Positions 26,085 to 35,233 are shown, counted from the stretch's first letter. The stretch is 64,000 bases of DNA from CAYULW01 sp964445815 (GCA_964445815.1 CAYULW010000006.1:99382-163381), one strand, 5' to 3'. The notes: generated by a model not told the origin, from the letters alone. Translations and numbers: made by a program.

Positions 26085-27311
26085 TTAGAAGCTCATTATC
26101 TTCACCTTACCGGTGAAAGATTTTTCTTTTCCTTTATTACCTATAATCACTTTCCAAACAAAGTATTCACTAAAAAGTTTTTGGCCTTGATTATTTTTTG
26201 TGCCATTCCATGCCTTTTCAGGAGAATCTGCCATAAAAATGAGCTTACCTGCTGAATCATAGATGTAATAGACAAAGGATTCGTATTCTATATTTTTAAA
26301 TCCTAGAGGAATAAAATCATCATTCATTCCATCACCATCCGGTGTAAAGCTATTTGGTGCAAGAGGATCAAAGTCTGTCTGAATCGAAACAGGTTTTTCG
26401 ATTTGTGTTTCACAGCCATTAATATCTTTTCCTGTAAGAACGACATCATAAATACCCGGAGCACCAAAATCCATTCTTAAAGGATTGTCTGAAAGTTCAG
26501 CTTCTAGGGCGTTAATGCTCCAATGAAATTCCATATCTGAAGGACTGGCCGTTAATTCAGCCATTTCATCAAAATAAAGGTCTTTAGAGTCCTCATAAGT
26601 GAAGTCGATTGGCCTTGATTCCATTACTCTAAATAGTGTATCCCAACTTTGTGATTTGCTGTGATAAGACACTTCATAATCACCCGCCTCGTTAAGTTCA
26701 ATGACCAATTGCTTGGATTCTGTATATTCCTCACCATTTACCGTCCACCCGTATTCTTCTTCTAGATTAGGAGTAAGTGTAATTTGTCCATGTAAACAGG
26801 CATTTCCTTGCACTTCTATTTTTAATGATTGGGTTTCTATTGGCAATACATCTGTTTCTTCATGATGAACAATTGATTCCTTCACAAAGTTAGATTCAGG
26901 CGTACTTATCTGCTCATTTTTTGAAAGCTCTTTTTCTTCAATTGCAGGTTCCGAATTATTTGTTTCTGTTTTTACAGGCTTTTCATATTTTTCTTCATCT
27001 GTAGCCACTGATGACTTTTTTGTAGATTCCTTTTTATTGCTTGAACTTTCAGGTTGTACAACTACCTCATCTTGTTCCAAAGGGATGAGATTCTCATTAT
27101 TATTTGGTTGAGAATTATCTTGGTCTAAGACAAAATAGCTAATGCTGCCGATCAAAACAACACTAGCTGCTATTTTAGCAAGCGACTGGGCATACCATGG
27201 TTTTGCAGCTTTTGGTAAAGCGGAATCTAAGGCTACCCAATCTTGAGGATTGTAATCAAAATTGACCTCCTCAACTTTAGCTTTAACTATATTCTCAAAT
27301 TTATCGCTCAT
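26085..27311 (-). CDS. Membrane protein partnered with an ECF sigma factor, with PKD-like and gliding-type C-terminal (CHU_C) domains
   Basis: Protein of 408 residues. Residues 1-40 look cytoplasmic (EEVNFDYNPQDWVALDSAL, an anti-sigma-like helical stretch). Residues 44-62 are one transmembrane helix and 63-160 an acidic Ser/Glu/Lys linker. About 165-310 form one or two PKD-like beta domains (FGAPGIYDVVLTGKDINGC), and 317-408 match the gliding-motility-associated C-terminal domain (PNSFTPDGDGMNDDF ... WNGTKNNQGQ ... YFVWKV). It overlaps the sigma gene by 11 bp. I infer an inner-membrane anti-sigma or sensor with a large periplasmic part. No cleavable signal peptide is seen, which is odd for a type B T9SS domain. 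Confidence 0.82.
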   Translation of the reverse strand: MSDKFENIVKAKVEEVNFDYNPQDWVALDSALPKAAKPWYAQSLAKIAASVVLIGSISYFVLDQDNSQPNNNENLIPLEQDEVVVQPESSSNKKESTKKSSVATDEEKYEKPVKTETNNSEPAIEEKELSKNEQISTPESNFVKESIVHHEETDVLPIETQSLKIEVQGNACLHGQITLTPNLEEEYGWTVNGEEYTESKQLVIELNEAGDYEVSYHSKSQSWDTLFRVMESRPIDFTYEDSKDLYFDEMAELTASPSDMEFHWSINALEAELSDNPLRMDFGAPGIYDVVLTGKDINGCETQIEKPVSIQTDFDPLAPNSFTPDGDGMNDDFIPLGFKNIEYESFVYYIYDSAGKLIFMADSPEKAWNGTKNNQGQKLFSEYFVWKVIIGNKGKEKSFTGKVKIMSF

Positions 27312-27864
27312 TACTTACTGTTTCTTGTATCATCAACTTTAAATTTCTTTTTGCTTTGGATAAGTTCGATTTGGAAGTTCCTTCACTAATGCCTAATTCT
27401 TCTGCAATTTCAGCATGCGTATAACCATCAAGCACATAAAGGTTAAATACGGTTCTGTATACCGGACTTAAATTTTGAATGAGATTCAATAATTGCTTTC
27501 CTTCAATCAACTCTGTATTAGCATCGTTATCTTCATCGGGAATCTCATTTGCTTCCACAAGAGTTTCGCTCATGGCAAAACTTTTTCTCTGCTTTCGATA
27601 ATAATCAATGCAATGATTCACCATTATGCGTCTTATCCAACCTTCCAAAGAACCATTAAAATTGAATCTTCCAATTTTATCAAAAACCTTAATGAACCCT
27701 TCCTGAAATAAGTCTTTTGCATCTTCTGCCCGGTCTGAATAACGATAACAAACACTTAGCATCTTGCTGTAAAGTGACTTATATAAGGCCTCTTGTACTT
27801 TCCGATCACCCTTTGCACATGCGTCAACAATTCTCCTTACTTCGACCGAATCCCTTAAGTCCAT
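27301..27864 (-). CDS. ECF-type RNA polymerase sigma factor
   Basis: Sigma-70 family protein of 187 residues with sigma region 2 (about 20-85: YRYSDRAEDAKDLFQEGFIKVF, WIRRIMVNHCIDYYRK) and region 4 (about 125-180: LSPVYRTVFNLYVLDGYTHAEIAEELGISEGTSKSNLSKAK). Region 3 is absent, as expected for ECF factors. It directs polymerase to a small regulon in response to an envelope signal. It overlaps the downstream membrane-protein gene by 11 bp, the usual sigma/anti-sigma pairing. The signal is not known. No -7 box was found upstream. Confidence 0.93.
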   Translation of the reverse strand: MDLRDSVEVRRIVDACAKGDRKVQEALYKSLYSKMLSVCYRYSDRAEDAKDLFQEGFIKVFDKIGRFNFNGSLEGWIRRIMVNHCIDYYRKQRKSFAMSETLVEANEIPDEDNDANTELIEGKQLLNLIQNLSPVYRTVFNLYVLDGYTHAEIAEELGISEGTSKSNLSKAKRNLKLMIQETVSNER

Positions 27865-27969
27865 TTAGTCTTTATGCTTTTAAGACGTAAAATTATTAAT
27901 AGGTTGCTTTTCTATGACATTTTAATTTTTCAATAGGATATGGAGTTTCAAGATGTGTTATTCTATGCT

Positions 27970-27977
27970 TACTTTTG
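27970..27977 (+). promoter_or_regulatory. -7 box for mdh
   Basis: TACTTTTG is a perfect TAnnTTTG, 26 bp upstream of the mdh ATG. A TTTC at 27945-27948, 21 bp upstream, is a weak -33 candidate. Confidence 0.65.
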
Positions 27978-28003
27978 CAGGCCTAATTTTAAATTCATAA
28001 TAA

Positions 28004-28927
28004 ATGAAAGTTACAGTTGTTGGCGCCGGAGCAGTAGGAGCAAGTTGCGCTGAATACATTGCGATACAGAATTTTGCTTCAGAGGTTGTTATCGTAGACA
28101 TCAAAGAAAATTTTGCAGAAGGTAAAGCAATGGACTTGATGCAAACCTCTTCCTTGTTAGGATTTGATACTAAGATTGTTGGAAGCACTAATGATTATTC
28201 AAAAACAGCAGGTAGTGATGTTGCGGTTATTACTTCAGGAATTCCTAGAAAACCTGGTATGACACGTGAAGAATTGATTGGAATCAATGCTGGTATTGTA
28301 AAAACTGTTTCTGAAAACTTAGTAAAACATTCTCCGGATGTCATCATCATTGTTGTTTCTAATCCAATGGATACAATGACCTATTTGGCACACAAAGTGA
28401 CCGGCTTACCGAAGAATAGAATTATTGGAATGGGAGGTGCTTTAGATAGTGCTCGTTTCAAATACAGATTGGCAGAGGCTTTAGATTGTCCACAATCAGA
28501 TGTAAGTGGAATGGTGATAGGAGGACATTCAGATACAGGAATGATCCCTTTAACGCGATTAGCAACAAGAAATAGCGTAAGAATATCTGAGTTTTTATCT
28601 GAAGAAAGATTAGAAGAGGTGGCGAAAGCAACAATGGTAGGAGGAGCTACCTTAACTGGTATGCTTGGGACAAGTGCTTGGTATGCACCGGGTGCTGCAG
28701 TATCAGCAATGGTTCATGCGATTGCAACAGACTCAAAGAAAATGTTCCCATGTTCAGCCTTTTTGGATGGAGAGTATGGTTTGTCTGATATTTCTATTGG
28801 AGTGCCTTGTATCATAGGGAGAAACGGTTTGGAAGAAATTGTGAAAATAGAACTTTCAGATGCGGAACAAGCTAAATTAGAAGAGAGCGCTGCTGCCGTT
28901 TCAAAAACAAATACATTACTACAATAA
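28004..28927 (+). CDS. mdh: Malate dehydrogenase
   Basis: LDH-like malate dehydrogenase of 307 residues: NAD site GAGAVGASCA (7-16) with D32, substrate arginines R82 and R88 in PRKPGMTREE, R151 in LDSARFK, and catalytic H175 in GGHSDTG. R82 in place of Gln at the specificity position indicates malate/oxaloacetate. It interconverts malate and oxaloacetate in the TCA cycle. It stands alone between its own -7 box and a strong terminator. Confidence 0.96.
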   Translation: MKVTVVGAGAVGASCAEYIAIQNFASEVVIVDIKENFAEGKAMDLMQTSSLLGFDTKIVGSTNDYSKTAGSDVAVITSGIPRKPGMTREELIGINAGIVKTVSENLVKHSPDVIIIVVSNPMDTMTYLAHKVTGLPKNRIIGMGGALDSARFKYRLAEALDCPQSDVSGMVIGGHSDTGMIPLTRLATRNSVRISEFLSEERLEEVAKATMVGGATLTGMLGTSAWYAPGAAVSAMVHAIATDSKKMFPCSAFLDGEYGLSDISIGVPCIIGRNGLEEIVKIELSDAEQAKLEESAAAVSKTNTLLQ

Positions 28928-28955
28928 TAAATGCTTTATTGTAACTTGAATAAAT

Positions 28956-28991
28956 AAAAGAAGGGTGAATGTTAAAACATTCGCCCTTTTT
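28956..28991 (+). terminator. Terminator after mdh
   Basis: Stem GGGTGAATG (28963-28971) against CATTCGCCC (28978-28986), with one G-T pair and a 6-base loop. It is preceded by an A-run and followed by TTTTT. The next gene starts 7 bp after the T-run. Confidence 0.88.
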
Positions 28992-28997
28992 ATTGAA

Positions 28998-29426
28998 ATG
29001 AAAATAGAAGTACCCATACAAGTCATTCCAATTGAGGAAACAGGATGTCACCTTTTAATCGGAGTTCGATTAAATGAAATGCCTGCTTTATTCGTATTGG
29101 ATACTGGAGCATCAAGAACGGTTGTAGATATAGACTTTATTACCCAACTACTTGGAAAAGAAAGTATTCATAAGGAAGATGACTTTTCGATTGGTGTAGG
29201 CTCTGACCAATTAGAGTCTCATTTGTGCAAAGTAGACTTGTTTAAAATTGGCAAATTAGAGATAGAAGAATTTGATATGGCCGTTCTGAATCTAAATCAT
29301 GTCAAGCAATCATACGGGAGTTTAGGTTTGCCTGTGGTTCAAGGTGTTTTAGGAGGAGATGTCCTTAGCAAATATAGCGCGGTTATTGATTATAAGGGCC
29401 GGCTACTTATTTTAGACCCTGCCTAG
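28998..29426 (+). CDS. Retropepsin-like aspartic protease-fold protein
   Basis: Small protein of 142 residues with the single-lobe aspartic protease pattern: FVLDTGASRTVVD (D35-T36-G37), then a flap-like region and a second hydrophobic-Gly block (GVLGGDVLSKYSAVIDYK), as in clan AA retropepsin-like proteins. There is no signal peptide, so it should be cytoplasmic and act as a dimer if catalytic. The frame extends upstream to a GTG at 28965 inside the mdh terminator stem; I prefer ATG 28998 (MKIEVPIQV). The 3' end overlaps the convergent T9SS cargo gene by 20 bp. Substrate unknown; promoter not seen, so readthrough from mdh is possible. Confidence 0.8.
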   Translation: MKIEVPIQVIPIEETGCHLLIGVRLNEMPALFVLDTGASRTVVDIDFITQLLGKESIHKEDDFSIGVGSDQLESHLCKVDLFKIGKLEIEEFDMAVLNLNHVKQSYGSLGLPVVQGVLGGDVLSKYSAVIDYKGRLLILDPA

Positions 29427-32205
29427 AAACAATAAACTTCATCACTTTTACAGCTTGATTGCTTCTCAATTCCATAAAATAAACTCCAGAAGATAAAGAA
29501 GTAAGATCGATAGATTGGGATTTAGTGTTGATAATGCTTTCACAAATCACTTTCCCGGAAATGTCTTTAACAAGGCAATTGATGCTTTCGGAAAAAGGAG
29601 TAGAATCTTCAAAGTCAATACGAATGGAGGTATTGGCCGGATTCGGATAAAGACTTACCGAATTGAAGAATCGATCTTCTCTCAAACCAATTGACCTCGA
29701 CGTGTCTTGTATGACGGTTAATGTTGCAGAGGCCTTTCCCGAAGCTTTGATGACAATTTGAGCCGTTCTGAAAGTATCAGCTTCATTGTCTTTGATTGCC
29801 CTTAAGTTTAGCAATTCAGAGAACTGTCCCGAGTTTTTGTCTATCTCTAACCAGCTAATGTCGTTATTGACGATCCAAGTTTTAAAACCGCTATTGACAT
29901 TGACATTAACCGTAGAGTTACTATCAGATCCAATTAAAACAGTATCGGGGTTTACACTTAAGTAATAGTTTAGGCTAGAGTCACCATTAATTAGAGTAAT
30001 TCCACCGGACTCATTCCCGATGACAAGGTCAATGATTCCATTATTATCGAGATCAGAGCCCGTTGCACTTACGTTCCAACCATATTTGCGATTAGTATAT
30101 AAGGTGTCAAGTAGATTAAAGTGAGCTGAATCAGGATGTATATCATTGTAAAAATGCAGACTTCCATCATCATTAGAGAGGATGAGTTGCATCAAGTTGC
30201 CTTCTTCATAAATGAAGGGAACTGTATTCCTAACGCTTGATCCATTGTTGACATAATCAATTCCGCCCCACCTTTGAACTGAATAATCAATGATGGCTGA
30301 AGTATTAATGTCATTGTAACTTGAATCAATCGAATAAGTCAAATTTCCTGTAATCAATTGATTGGCAATATCAATAGAGGTAATATCTACTTCTGTACCA
30401 TCACCAAATCTGGTTGAGCCATTGATTCTAATCACTCTCCCTGAATCGAGTTTAGACAGACCTGTTGAGCTGTTTAGTGTGATTTCGATGCGCTTACCTC
30501 CAACCGAGACAATGGAATCAACATCAAGAGTAAATATGGGATTCGAGGCCTGACCAAAATTCTCATAATACGTTAAATGCCCCGGAAAATGACCAATCAC
30601 AATATCCAATAAGCCATCTTTATTGACATCAAACAAAAAAGGAGAAGCATTCAAGCCCGTTTGTATGAATTGAAAGAAAACATTGGTCAATGCAAACTGT
30701 GCTGCACCACCGGAACTATTGTCCTTAAAAAGATGCAACTTTCCATTGCTGTCACCAATAAGCAGATCATCGTCTCCGTCATTATCAATATCTCCACTGC
30801 ACAAAGCAATTCGAACAGCAGGTCTGTTACTATCAATATCTAAGAGTATTTGATCCAAGTTTAAATAATTGGTGTCAGTTAAGTTAAATGAGGGAACATC
30901 AAAGCTGCCGGTATTTTTTAGCAAGGCGATTCGGCCTTCAACCCTATTTTGACTTTTATTAAGAATACCATAGTTTCCAATTAATAAATCTTTTTTTCCA
31001 TCCTTATCGATGTCTATAAATAAAGGGAATGAACCTGTTCCAAAATCCAATTGCTGATTATAGAAATAGTTGAATCCTATTTGCTTTTCAAATCTTGCTT
31101 TGGTTGAATTTGTGTTTTTATAGAATAGGATATTGTTCTTTGCAGGAATCGGCTCAATCACACTAGCTATATTAGTACTTACAATCATATCCTTTACTCT
31201 ATCATTGTTTAAATCTATCATATAAGCTGCAGGAAATATAAAGGAGTCAATAGGTAGATCATAAGAAGGAAAGTGGGAGTCTGAATCAAAAATTCTTGAT
31301 TCTTCATAAGGGAATAGGCTGTCTGAATTTAAAAGCAGCTGCATTCTTAATGTGCTTAAGTCTTCGTTGATTCTTCCTATGATGACATCCGTGCTACTAT
31401 TGCCATCAAAGTCAAAAGCAGTTATTGTAGAACCTGCTTCGGGAATAGAGTGTTTTAAAATAGGGTCTTTATGTTTGGTTTTTTCTTCATTTGCTAATGT
31501 AAAACGACAGGAATCTAAATAAACACTATCTACATTGGCCACAAAAAAACCTCCCCAGCAACGACCTCTTCGCTCAAAATCGGCTCCGCAGATTCCTGTT
31601 TTCTCAATGGAGACATTTCTCATGTATTCCACTTGCTGCTCATTGAATCCGAAAAACAGAATGTCTTGATCTCCATCTTGATCTATATCATAAATGGCCG
31701 GCTTGTTTGAGCGTGTTGGGTTAATTTTGGTGTTATTGAAATCATGGGTCAGGAAAGTCAGAGCCTTTCCGGGGCTAAATTTTAAATTTGAACCTGTACT
31801 TTCATTATAATAAAGAATCAAATCACTGCCACCGACGATTAAATCCATTTTGCCGTCACAGTTAAAATCAGCGGTTAACAAAAAGTCACTCATTGGAGGA
31901 AAGTGGTCTAAATACTCCGGAGCATATCGGTAATTGACGGTATCTTGTTTGCCGTTATTGATGAAAGGAAGAATTCGACTCCCACTTCGATCAAACACTA
32001 AAAGATCAAGTGTTGCATCTCCATCCAGATCAATTTCATTAAACATAGGGGTATTTAGTCCCCCTGCAAGTGGAAACTCCATTGGACTGCCGAACGCTTT
32101 AATTTCTACTCCAGCATTTAAATGATAATGATATTGACCATGAGAAAAATGAGAATAGAGGAATAAACATCCAAACCCAATTAAATAAATGAGATACTTA
32201 GTCAC
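29407..32205 (-). CDS. FG-GAP/VCBS-repeat secreted protein with BACON-like and T9SS sorting domains (copy A)
   Basis: Secreted protein of 932 residues. It has a signal peptide (1-23), then beta-propeller-type FG-GAP/VCBS repeats with Ca-binding DxDxDG loops (DFNCDGKMDL, DIDQDGDQDI, DIDKDGKKDL, DVNKDGLLDI). Next come a BACON-like domain ending before the C-terminus (WLEIDKNSGQ), and a type A T9SS sorting domain (LYPNPANTSIRIDF ... LSSGVYFMELRS). It should be exported by T9SS and surface-anchored or released; adhesion or polysaccharide binding is inferred. The start is GTG at 32205, which aligns with the ATG of the tandem paralogue. About 416 C-terminal residues are identical at DNA level to copy B. 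Confidence 0.88.
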   Translation of the reverse strand: MTKYLIYLIGFGCLFLYSHFSHGQYHYHLNAGVEIKAFGSPMEFPLAGGLNTPMFNEIDLDGDATLDLLVFDRSGSRILPFINNGKQDTVNYRYAPEYLDHFPPMSDFLLTADFNCDGKMDLIVGGSDLILYYNESTGSNLKFSPGKALTFLTHDFNNTKINPTRSNKPAIYDIDQDGDQDILFFGFNEQQVEYMRNVSIEKTGICGADFERRGRCWGGFFVANVDSVYLDSCRFTLANEEKTKHKDPILKHSIPEAGSTITAFDFDGNSSTDVIIGRINEDLSTLRMQLLLNSDSLFPYEESRIFDSDSHFPSYDLPIDSFIFPAAYMIDLNNDRVKDMIVSTNIASVIEPIPAKNNILFYKNTNSTKARFEKQIGFNYFYNQQLDFGTGSFPLFIDIDKDGKKDLLIGNYGILNKSQNRVEGRIALLKNTGSFDVPSFNLTDTNYLNLDQILLDIDSNRPAVRIALCSGDIDNDGDDDLLIGDSNGKLHLFKDNSSGGAAQFALTNVFFQFIQTGLNASPFLFDVNKDGLLDIVIGHFPGHLTYYENFGQASNPIFTLDVDSIVSVGGKRIEITLNSSTGLSKLDSGRVIRINGSTRFGDGTEVDITSIDIANQLITGNLTYSIDSSYNDINTSAIIDYSVQRWGGIDYVNNGSSVRNTVPFIYEEGNLMQLILSNDDGSLHFYNDIHPDSAHFNLLDTLYTNRKYGWNVSATGSDLDNNGIIDLVIGNESGGITLINGDSSLNYYLSVNPDTVLIGSDSNSTVNVNVNSGFKTWIVNNDISWLEIDKNSGQFSELLNLRAIKDNEADTFRTAQIVIKASGKASATLTVIQDTSRSIGLREDRFFNSVSLYPNPANTSIRIDFEDSTPFSESINCLVKDISGKVICESIINTKSQSIDLTSLSSGVYFMELRSNQAVKVMKFIVSRQGLK
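29419..30667. repeat. 1,249-bp direct repeat, copy 1
   Basis: By line-by-line reading this stretch is identical to 32295-33543 (offset 2,876). The repeat runs from the last shared codon before the two stop codons into the FG-GAP region. Outside it the first mismatches are at 30668 and 29418. Divergence rises over the next 120 bp and is then substantial. Confidence 0.93.
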
Positions 32206-32282
32206 GTGAACATGACGAGAGATATTGTATATGGCTGCCTTTAATTCCCAATAATTTAAAGGTTAGACTTGCAATTAAGTAC

Positions 32283-35087
32283 TTAGTCTATATTCTGCCT
32301 AGAAACAATAAACTTCATCACTTTTACAGCTTGATTGCTTCTCAATTCCATAAAATAAACTCCAGAAGATAAAGAAGTAAGATCGATAGATTGGGATTTA
32401 GTGTTGATAATGCTTTCACAAATCACTTTCCCGGAAATGTCTTTAACAAGGCAATTGATGCTTTCGGAAAAAGGAGTAGAATCTTCAAAGTCAATACGAA
32501 TGGAGGTATTGGCCGGATTCGGATAAAGACTTACCGAATTGAAGAATCGATCTTCTCTCAAACCAATTGACCTCGACGTGTCTTGTATGACGGTTAATGT
32601 TGCAGAGGCCTTTCCCGAAGCTTTGATGACAATTTGAGCCGTTCTGAAAGTATCAGCTTCATTGTCTTTGATTGCCCTTAAGTTTAGCAATTCAGAGAAC
32701 TGTCCCGAGTTTTTGTCTATCTCTAACCAGCTAATGTCGTTATTGACGATCCAAGTTTTAAAACCGCTATTGACATTGACATTAACCGTAGAGTTACTAT
32801 CAGATCCAATTAAAACAGTATCGGGGTTTACACTTAAGTAATAGTTTAGGCTAGAGTCACCATTAATTAGAGTAATTCCACCGGACTCATTCCCGATGAC
32901 AAGGTCAATGATTCCATTATTATCGAGATCAGAGCCCGTTGCACTTACGTTCCAACCATATTTGCGATTAGTATATAAGGTGTCAAGTAGATTAAAGTGA
33001 GCTGAATCAGGATGTATATCATTGTAAAAATGCAGACTTCCATCATCATTAGAGAGGATGAGTTGCATCAAGTTGCCTTCTTCATAAATGAAGGGAACTG
33101 TATTCCTAACGCTTGATCCATTGTTGACATAATCAATTCCGCCCCACCTTTGAACTGAATAATCAATGATGGCTGAAGTATTAATGTCATTGTAACTTGA
33201 ATCAATCGAATAAGTCAAATTTCCTGTAATCAATTGATTGGCAATATCAATAGAGGTAATATCTACTTCTGTACCATCACCAAATCTGGTTGAGCCATTG
33301 ATTCTAATCACTCTCCCTGAATCGAGTTTAGACAGACCTGTTGAGCTGTTTAGTGTGATTTCGATGCGCTTACCTCCAACCGAGACAATGGAATCAACAT
33401 CAAGAGTAAATATGGGATTCGAGGCCTGACCAAAATTCTCATAATACGTTAAATGCCCCGGAAAATGACCAATCACAATATCCAATAAGCCATCTTTATT
33501 GACATCAAACAAAAAAGGAGAAGCATTCAAGCCCGTTTGTATGGATTGAAAGAACACATTAGTCAATGCAAACTGTGCTGCACCACCGGAACTATTGTCC
33601 TTAAAAAGATGCAGTTTTCCATTGCTGTCACCAATAAGCAGATCATCATCTCCGTCATTATCAATATCTCCACTGCATAGAGCAATACGAATAGCCGGAG
33701 TATTACTTACAACGTCAAGTGGAATTTGGTCTAGTCCTAAATAGTTGGTATCAATTAGGTCAAATGAAGCAAGGTTGGAGCTGCCTGTGTTTTGCAAAAA
33801 AGCAATTCGCCCCTCAACCCTATTTTGACTTTTATTCACTACCCCATAATTACCTATTAATAGGTCTTCTTTTCCATCCTTATTGATATCGATGACACAG
33901 GGGAAGGCTCCTCTTCCAAAATCAAGCAGATGCTCGTAGAAATAATTAAAACCAGTTTGCTTACTGAAATGAGACCTTGTAGCATTTGAATTCTTATAAA
34001 ATAAGATGTTGTTTTTTGCAGGAATCAAATCCCCAATACTATTCGTGTTTGTACTTGTAATTAAATCCTTTATGCCATCATTGTCGAGATCCATTATGTA
34101 GGCTGCAGGGAAAACAAAGGAGTCAATAGGCAAATCATAAGAAGGAAAGTGGGAGTCTGAATCAAAGATTCTTGATTCTTCATAAGGGAATATGCTATCT
34201 GCATTCAGAAGCAGCTTCATTCTAGCTGTCCCTAAGTCTCCAATAAGTATATCCGTACTATTGTTCCCGTCAAAGTCAAAAGCAGTTACCGTTGATCCGG
34301 CGTGTTTTAATCCTTTAAGATTTAGAATTGGGTCTGTGCGTCTAGTTCTTTCTTCATTAGCTAATGTGAAACGACAAGAATCTATATAGATACTGTCGTT
34401 ATTATTGGACTCCAAAAAACCTCCCCAGCATCGACCTCTTCGCTCAAAATCTGCTCCACAAACTCCTGAATTTTCAATAGAAACATTTCTCATGTATTCC
34501 ACTTGCTGCTCATTGAATCCGAAGAATAAAATGTCTTGATCTCCATCTTGATCTACATCATAAATGGCCGGTTTATTTGAGCGTATCGGATTAATTCTGG
34601 TTTGTATTGGGTTGCCATTAAAGTCAAAAGTGAGGAAGGTCAATACTTTTCCTGCGCTAAACTTCAAATTTGATCCACTGCTTTCATTGTAATAAAGAGT
34701 CATGTTAGTACCACCTGCAATTAAATCCATTTTTCCATCACAATTAAAATCCGCAGTAAGCAGAAAATCACTCATTGGAGGAAAAAGAGCTAAATACTCC
34801 GGAGCAAATCGGTAACTGACCGTATCTTGTTTACCATTATTAATAAAAGGAAGAATTCTTTGCCCACTACGATCAAAAACCAAAAGATCAAGAGTTGCAT
34901 CACCGTTAAGATCAAACTCATTAAACATAGGTGTGTTTAGTCCTCCGGCAAAAGGAAAATTTAACAAGGTGCCATTTTTACTCACCTCAATGGTAGAGTT
35001 TATACTGTAATGATATTGGGCATGAAGTAACTCGGTGCATAAAGTCAAAGAAATGATGCAGATGAAGTAAAGTAAACTTTTCGTCAT
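32283..35087 (-). CDS. FG-GAP/VCBS-repeat secreted protein with BACON-like and T9SS sorting domains (copy B)
   Basis: Paralogue of 934 residues, same order: signal peptide (MTKSLLYFICIISLTL...LHAQ), FG-GAP/VCBS repeats, BACON-like domain, type A T9SS sorting domain. The N-terminal half is clearly similar to copy A but diverged; the C-terminal part is identical over 1,249 bp. The frame is open 40 codons upstream, but ATG 35087 gives the signal peptide at the right place. Copy A starts 78 bp downstream, so both may be one transcript. The ATG lies in an inverted repeat, CGTCAT-ATAAAC-ATGACG (35082-35099 on the plus strand). Confidence 0.88.
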   Translation of the reverse strand: MTKSLLYFICIISLTLCTELLHAQYHYSINSTIEVSKNGTLLNFPFAGGLNTPMFNEFDLNGDATLDLLVFDRSGQRILPFINNGKQDTVSYRFAPEYLALFPPMSDFLLTADFNCDGKMDLIAGGTNMTLYYNESSGSNLKFSAGKVLTFLTFDFNGNPIQTRINPIRSNKPAIYDVDQDGDQDILFFGFNEQQVEYMRNVSIENSGVCGADFERRGRCWGGFLESNNNDSIYIDSCRFTLANEERTRRTDPILNLKGLKHAGSTVTAFDFDGNNSTDILIGDLGTARMKLLLNADSIFPYEESRIFDSDSHFPSYDLPIDSFVFPAAYIMDLDNDGIKDLITSTNTNSIGDLIPAKNNILFYKNSNATRSHFSKQTGFNYFYEHLLDFGRGAFPCVIDINKDGKEDLLIGNYGVVNKSQNRVEGRIAFLQNTGSSNLASFDLIDTNYLGLDQIPLDVVSNTPAIRIALCSGDIDNDGDDDLLIGDSNGKLHLFKDNSSGGAAQFALTNVFFQSIQTGLNASPFLFDVNKDGLLDIVIGHFPGHLTYYENFGQASNPIFTLDVDSIVSVGGKRIEITLNSSTGLSKLDSGRVIRINGSTRFGDGTEVDITSIDIANQLITGNLTYSIDSSYNDINTSAIIDYSVQRWGGIDYVNNGSSVRNTVPFIYEEGNLMQLILSNDDGSLHFYNDIHPDSAHFNLLDTLYTNRKYGWNVSATGSDLDNNGIIDLVIGNESGGITLINGDSSLNYYLSVNPDTVLIGSDSNSTVNVNVNSGFKTWIVNNDISWLEIDKNSGQFSELLNLRAIKDNEADTFRTAQIVIKASGKASATLTVIQDTSRSIGLREDRFFNSVSLYPNPANTSIRIDFEDSTPFSESINCLVKDISGKVICESIINTKSQSIDLTSLSSGVYFMELRSNQAVKVMKFIVSRQNID
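32295..33543. repeat. 1,249-bp direct repeat, copy 2
   Basis: Second copy of the identical tract, in the 3' part of copy B. It matches 29419-30667 at every position I compared. The sharp stop of identity next to diverged flanks points to recent gene conversion or unequal recombination. Confidence 0.93.
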
Positions 35088-35166
35088 GTTTATATGACGA
35101 GTTATTGTGCTTAAGGTTGCTTTTAATGTTCTATAGTTTAAAGACTTAAAACAAAAAATAATCACA

Positions 35167-35197
35167 TTGTTATTTACCATTGGAAGTTCTATATTTG
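35167..35197 (+). promoter_or_regulatory. secDF promoter (-33 TTG and -7 box)
   Basis: TATATTTG at 35190-35197 is a perfect TAnnTTTG. A TTG at 35167-35169 lies 20 bp upstream, close to the expected -33 spacing. The secDF ATG follows 36 bp after the -7 box. Confidence 0.7.
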
Positions 35198-35233
35198 CAG
35201 GCTTCAAAATACTAAGAAAAAGATAAAAAAATC

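Noticed and set aside
30362..30553. 63-residue open frame on the plus strand, with an identical copy at 33238-33429
   Set aside because: It lies antisense inside the identical tract of the two cargo genes; the duplication explains the match. No start context or family.
29419..33543. Long repeat as an insertion sequence or transposon
   Set aside because: The repeat is the coding 3' half of two paralogues, without transposase, terminal inverted repeats or target duplication.
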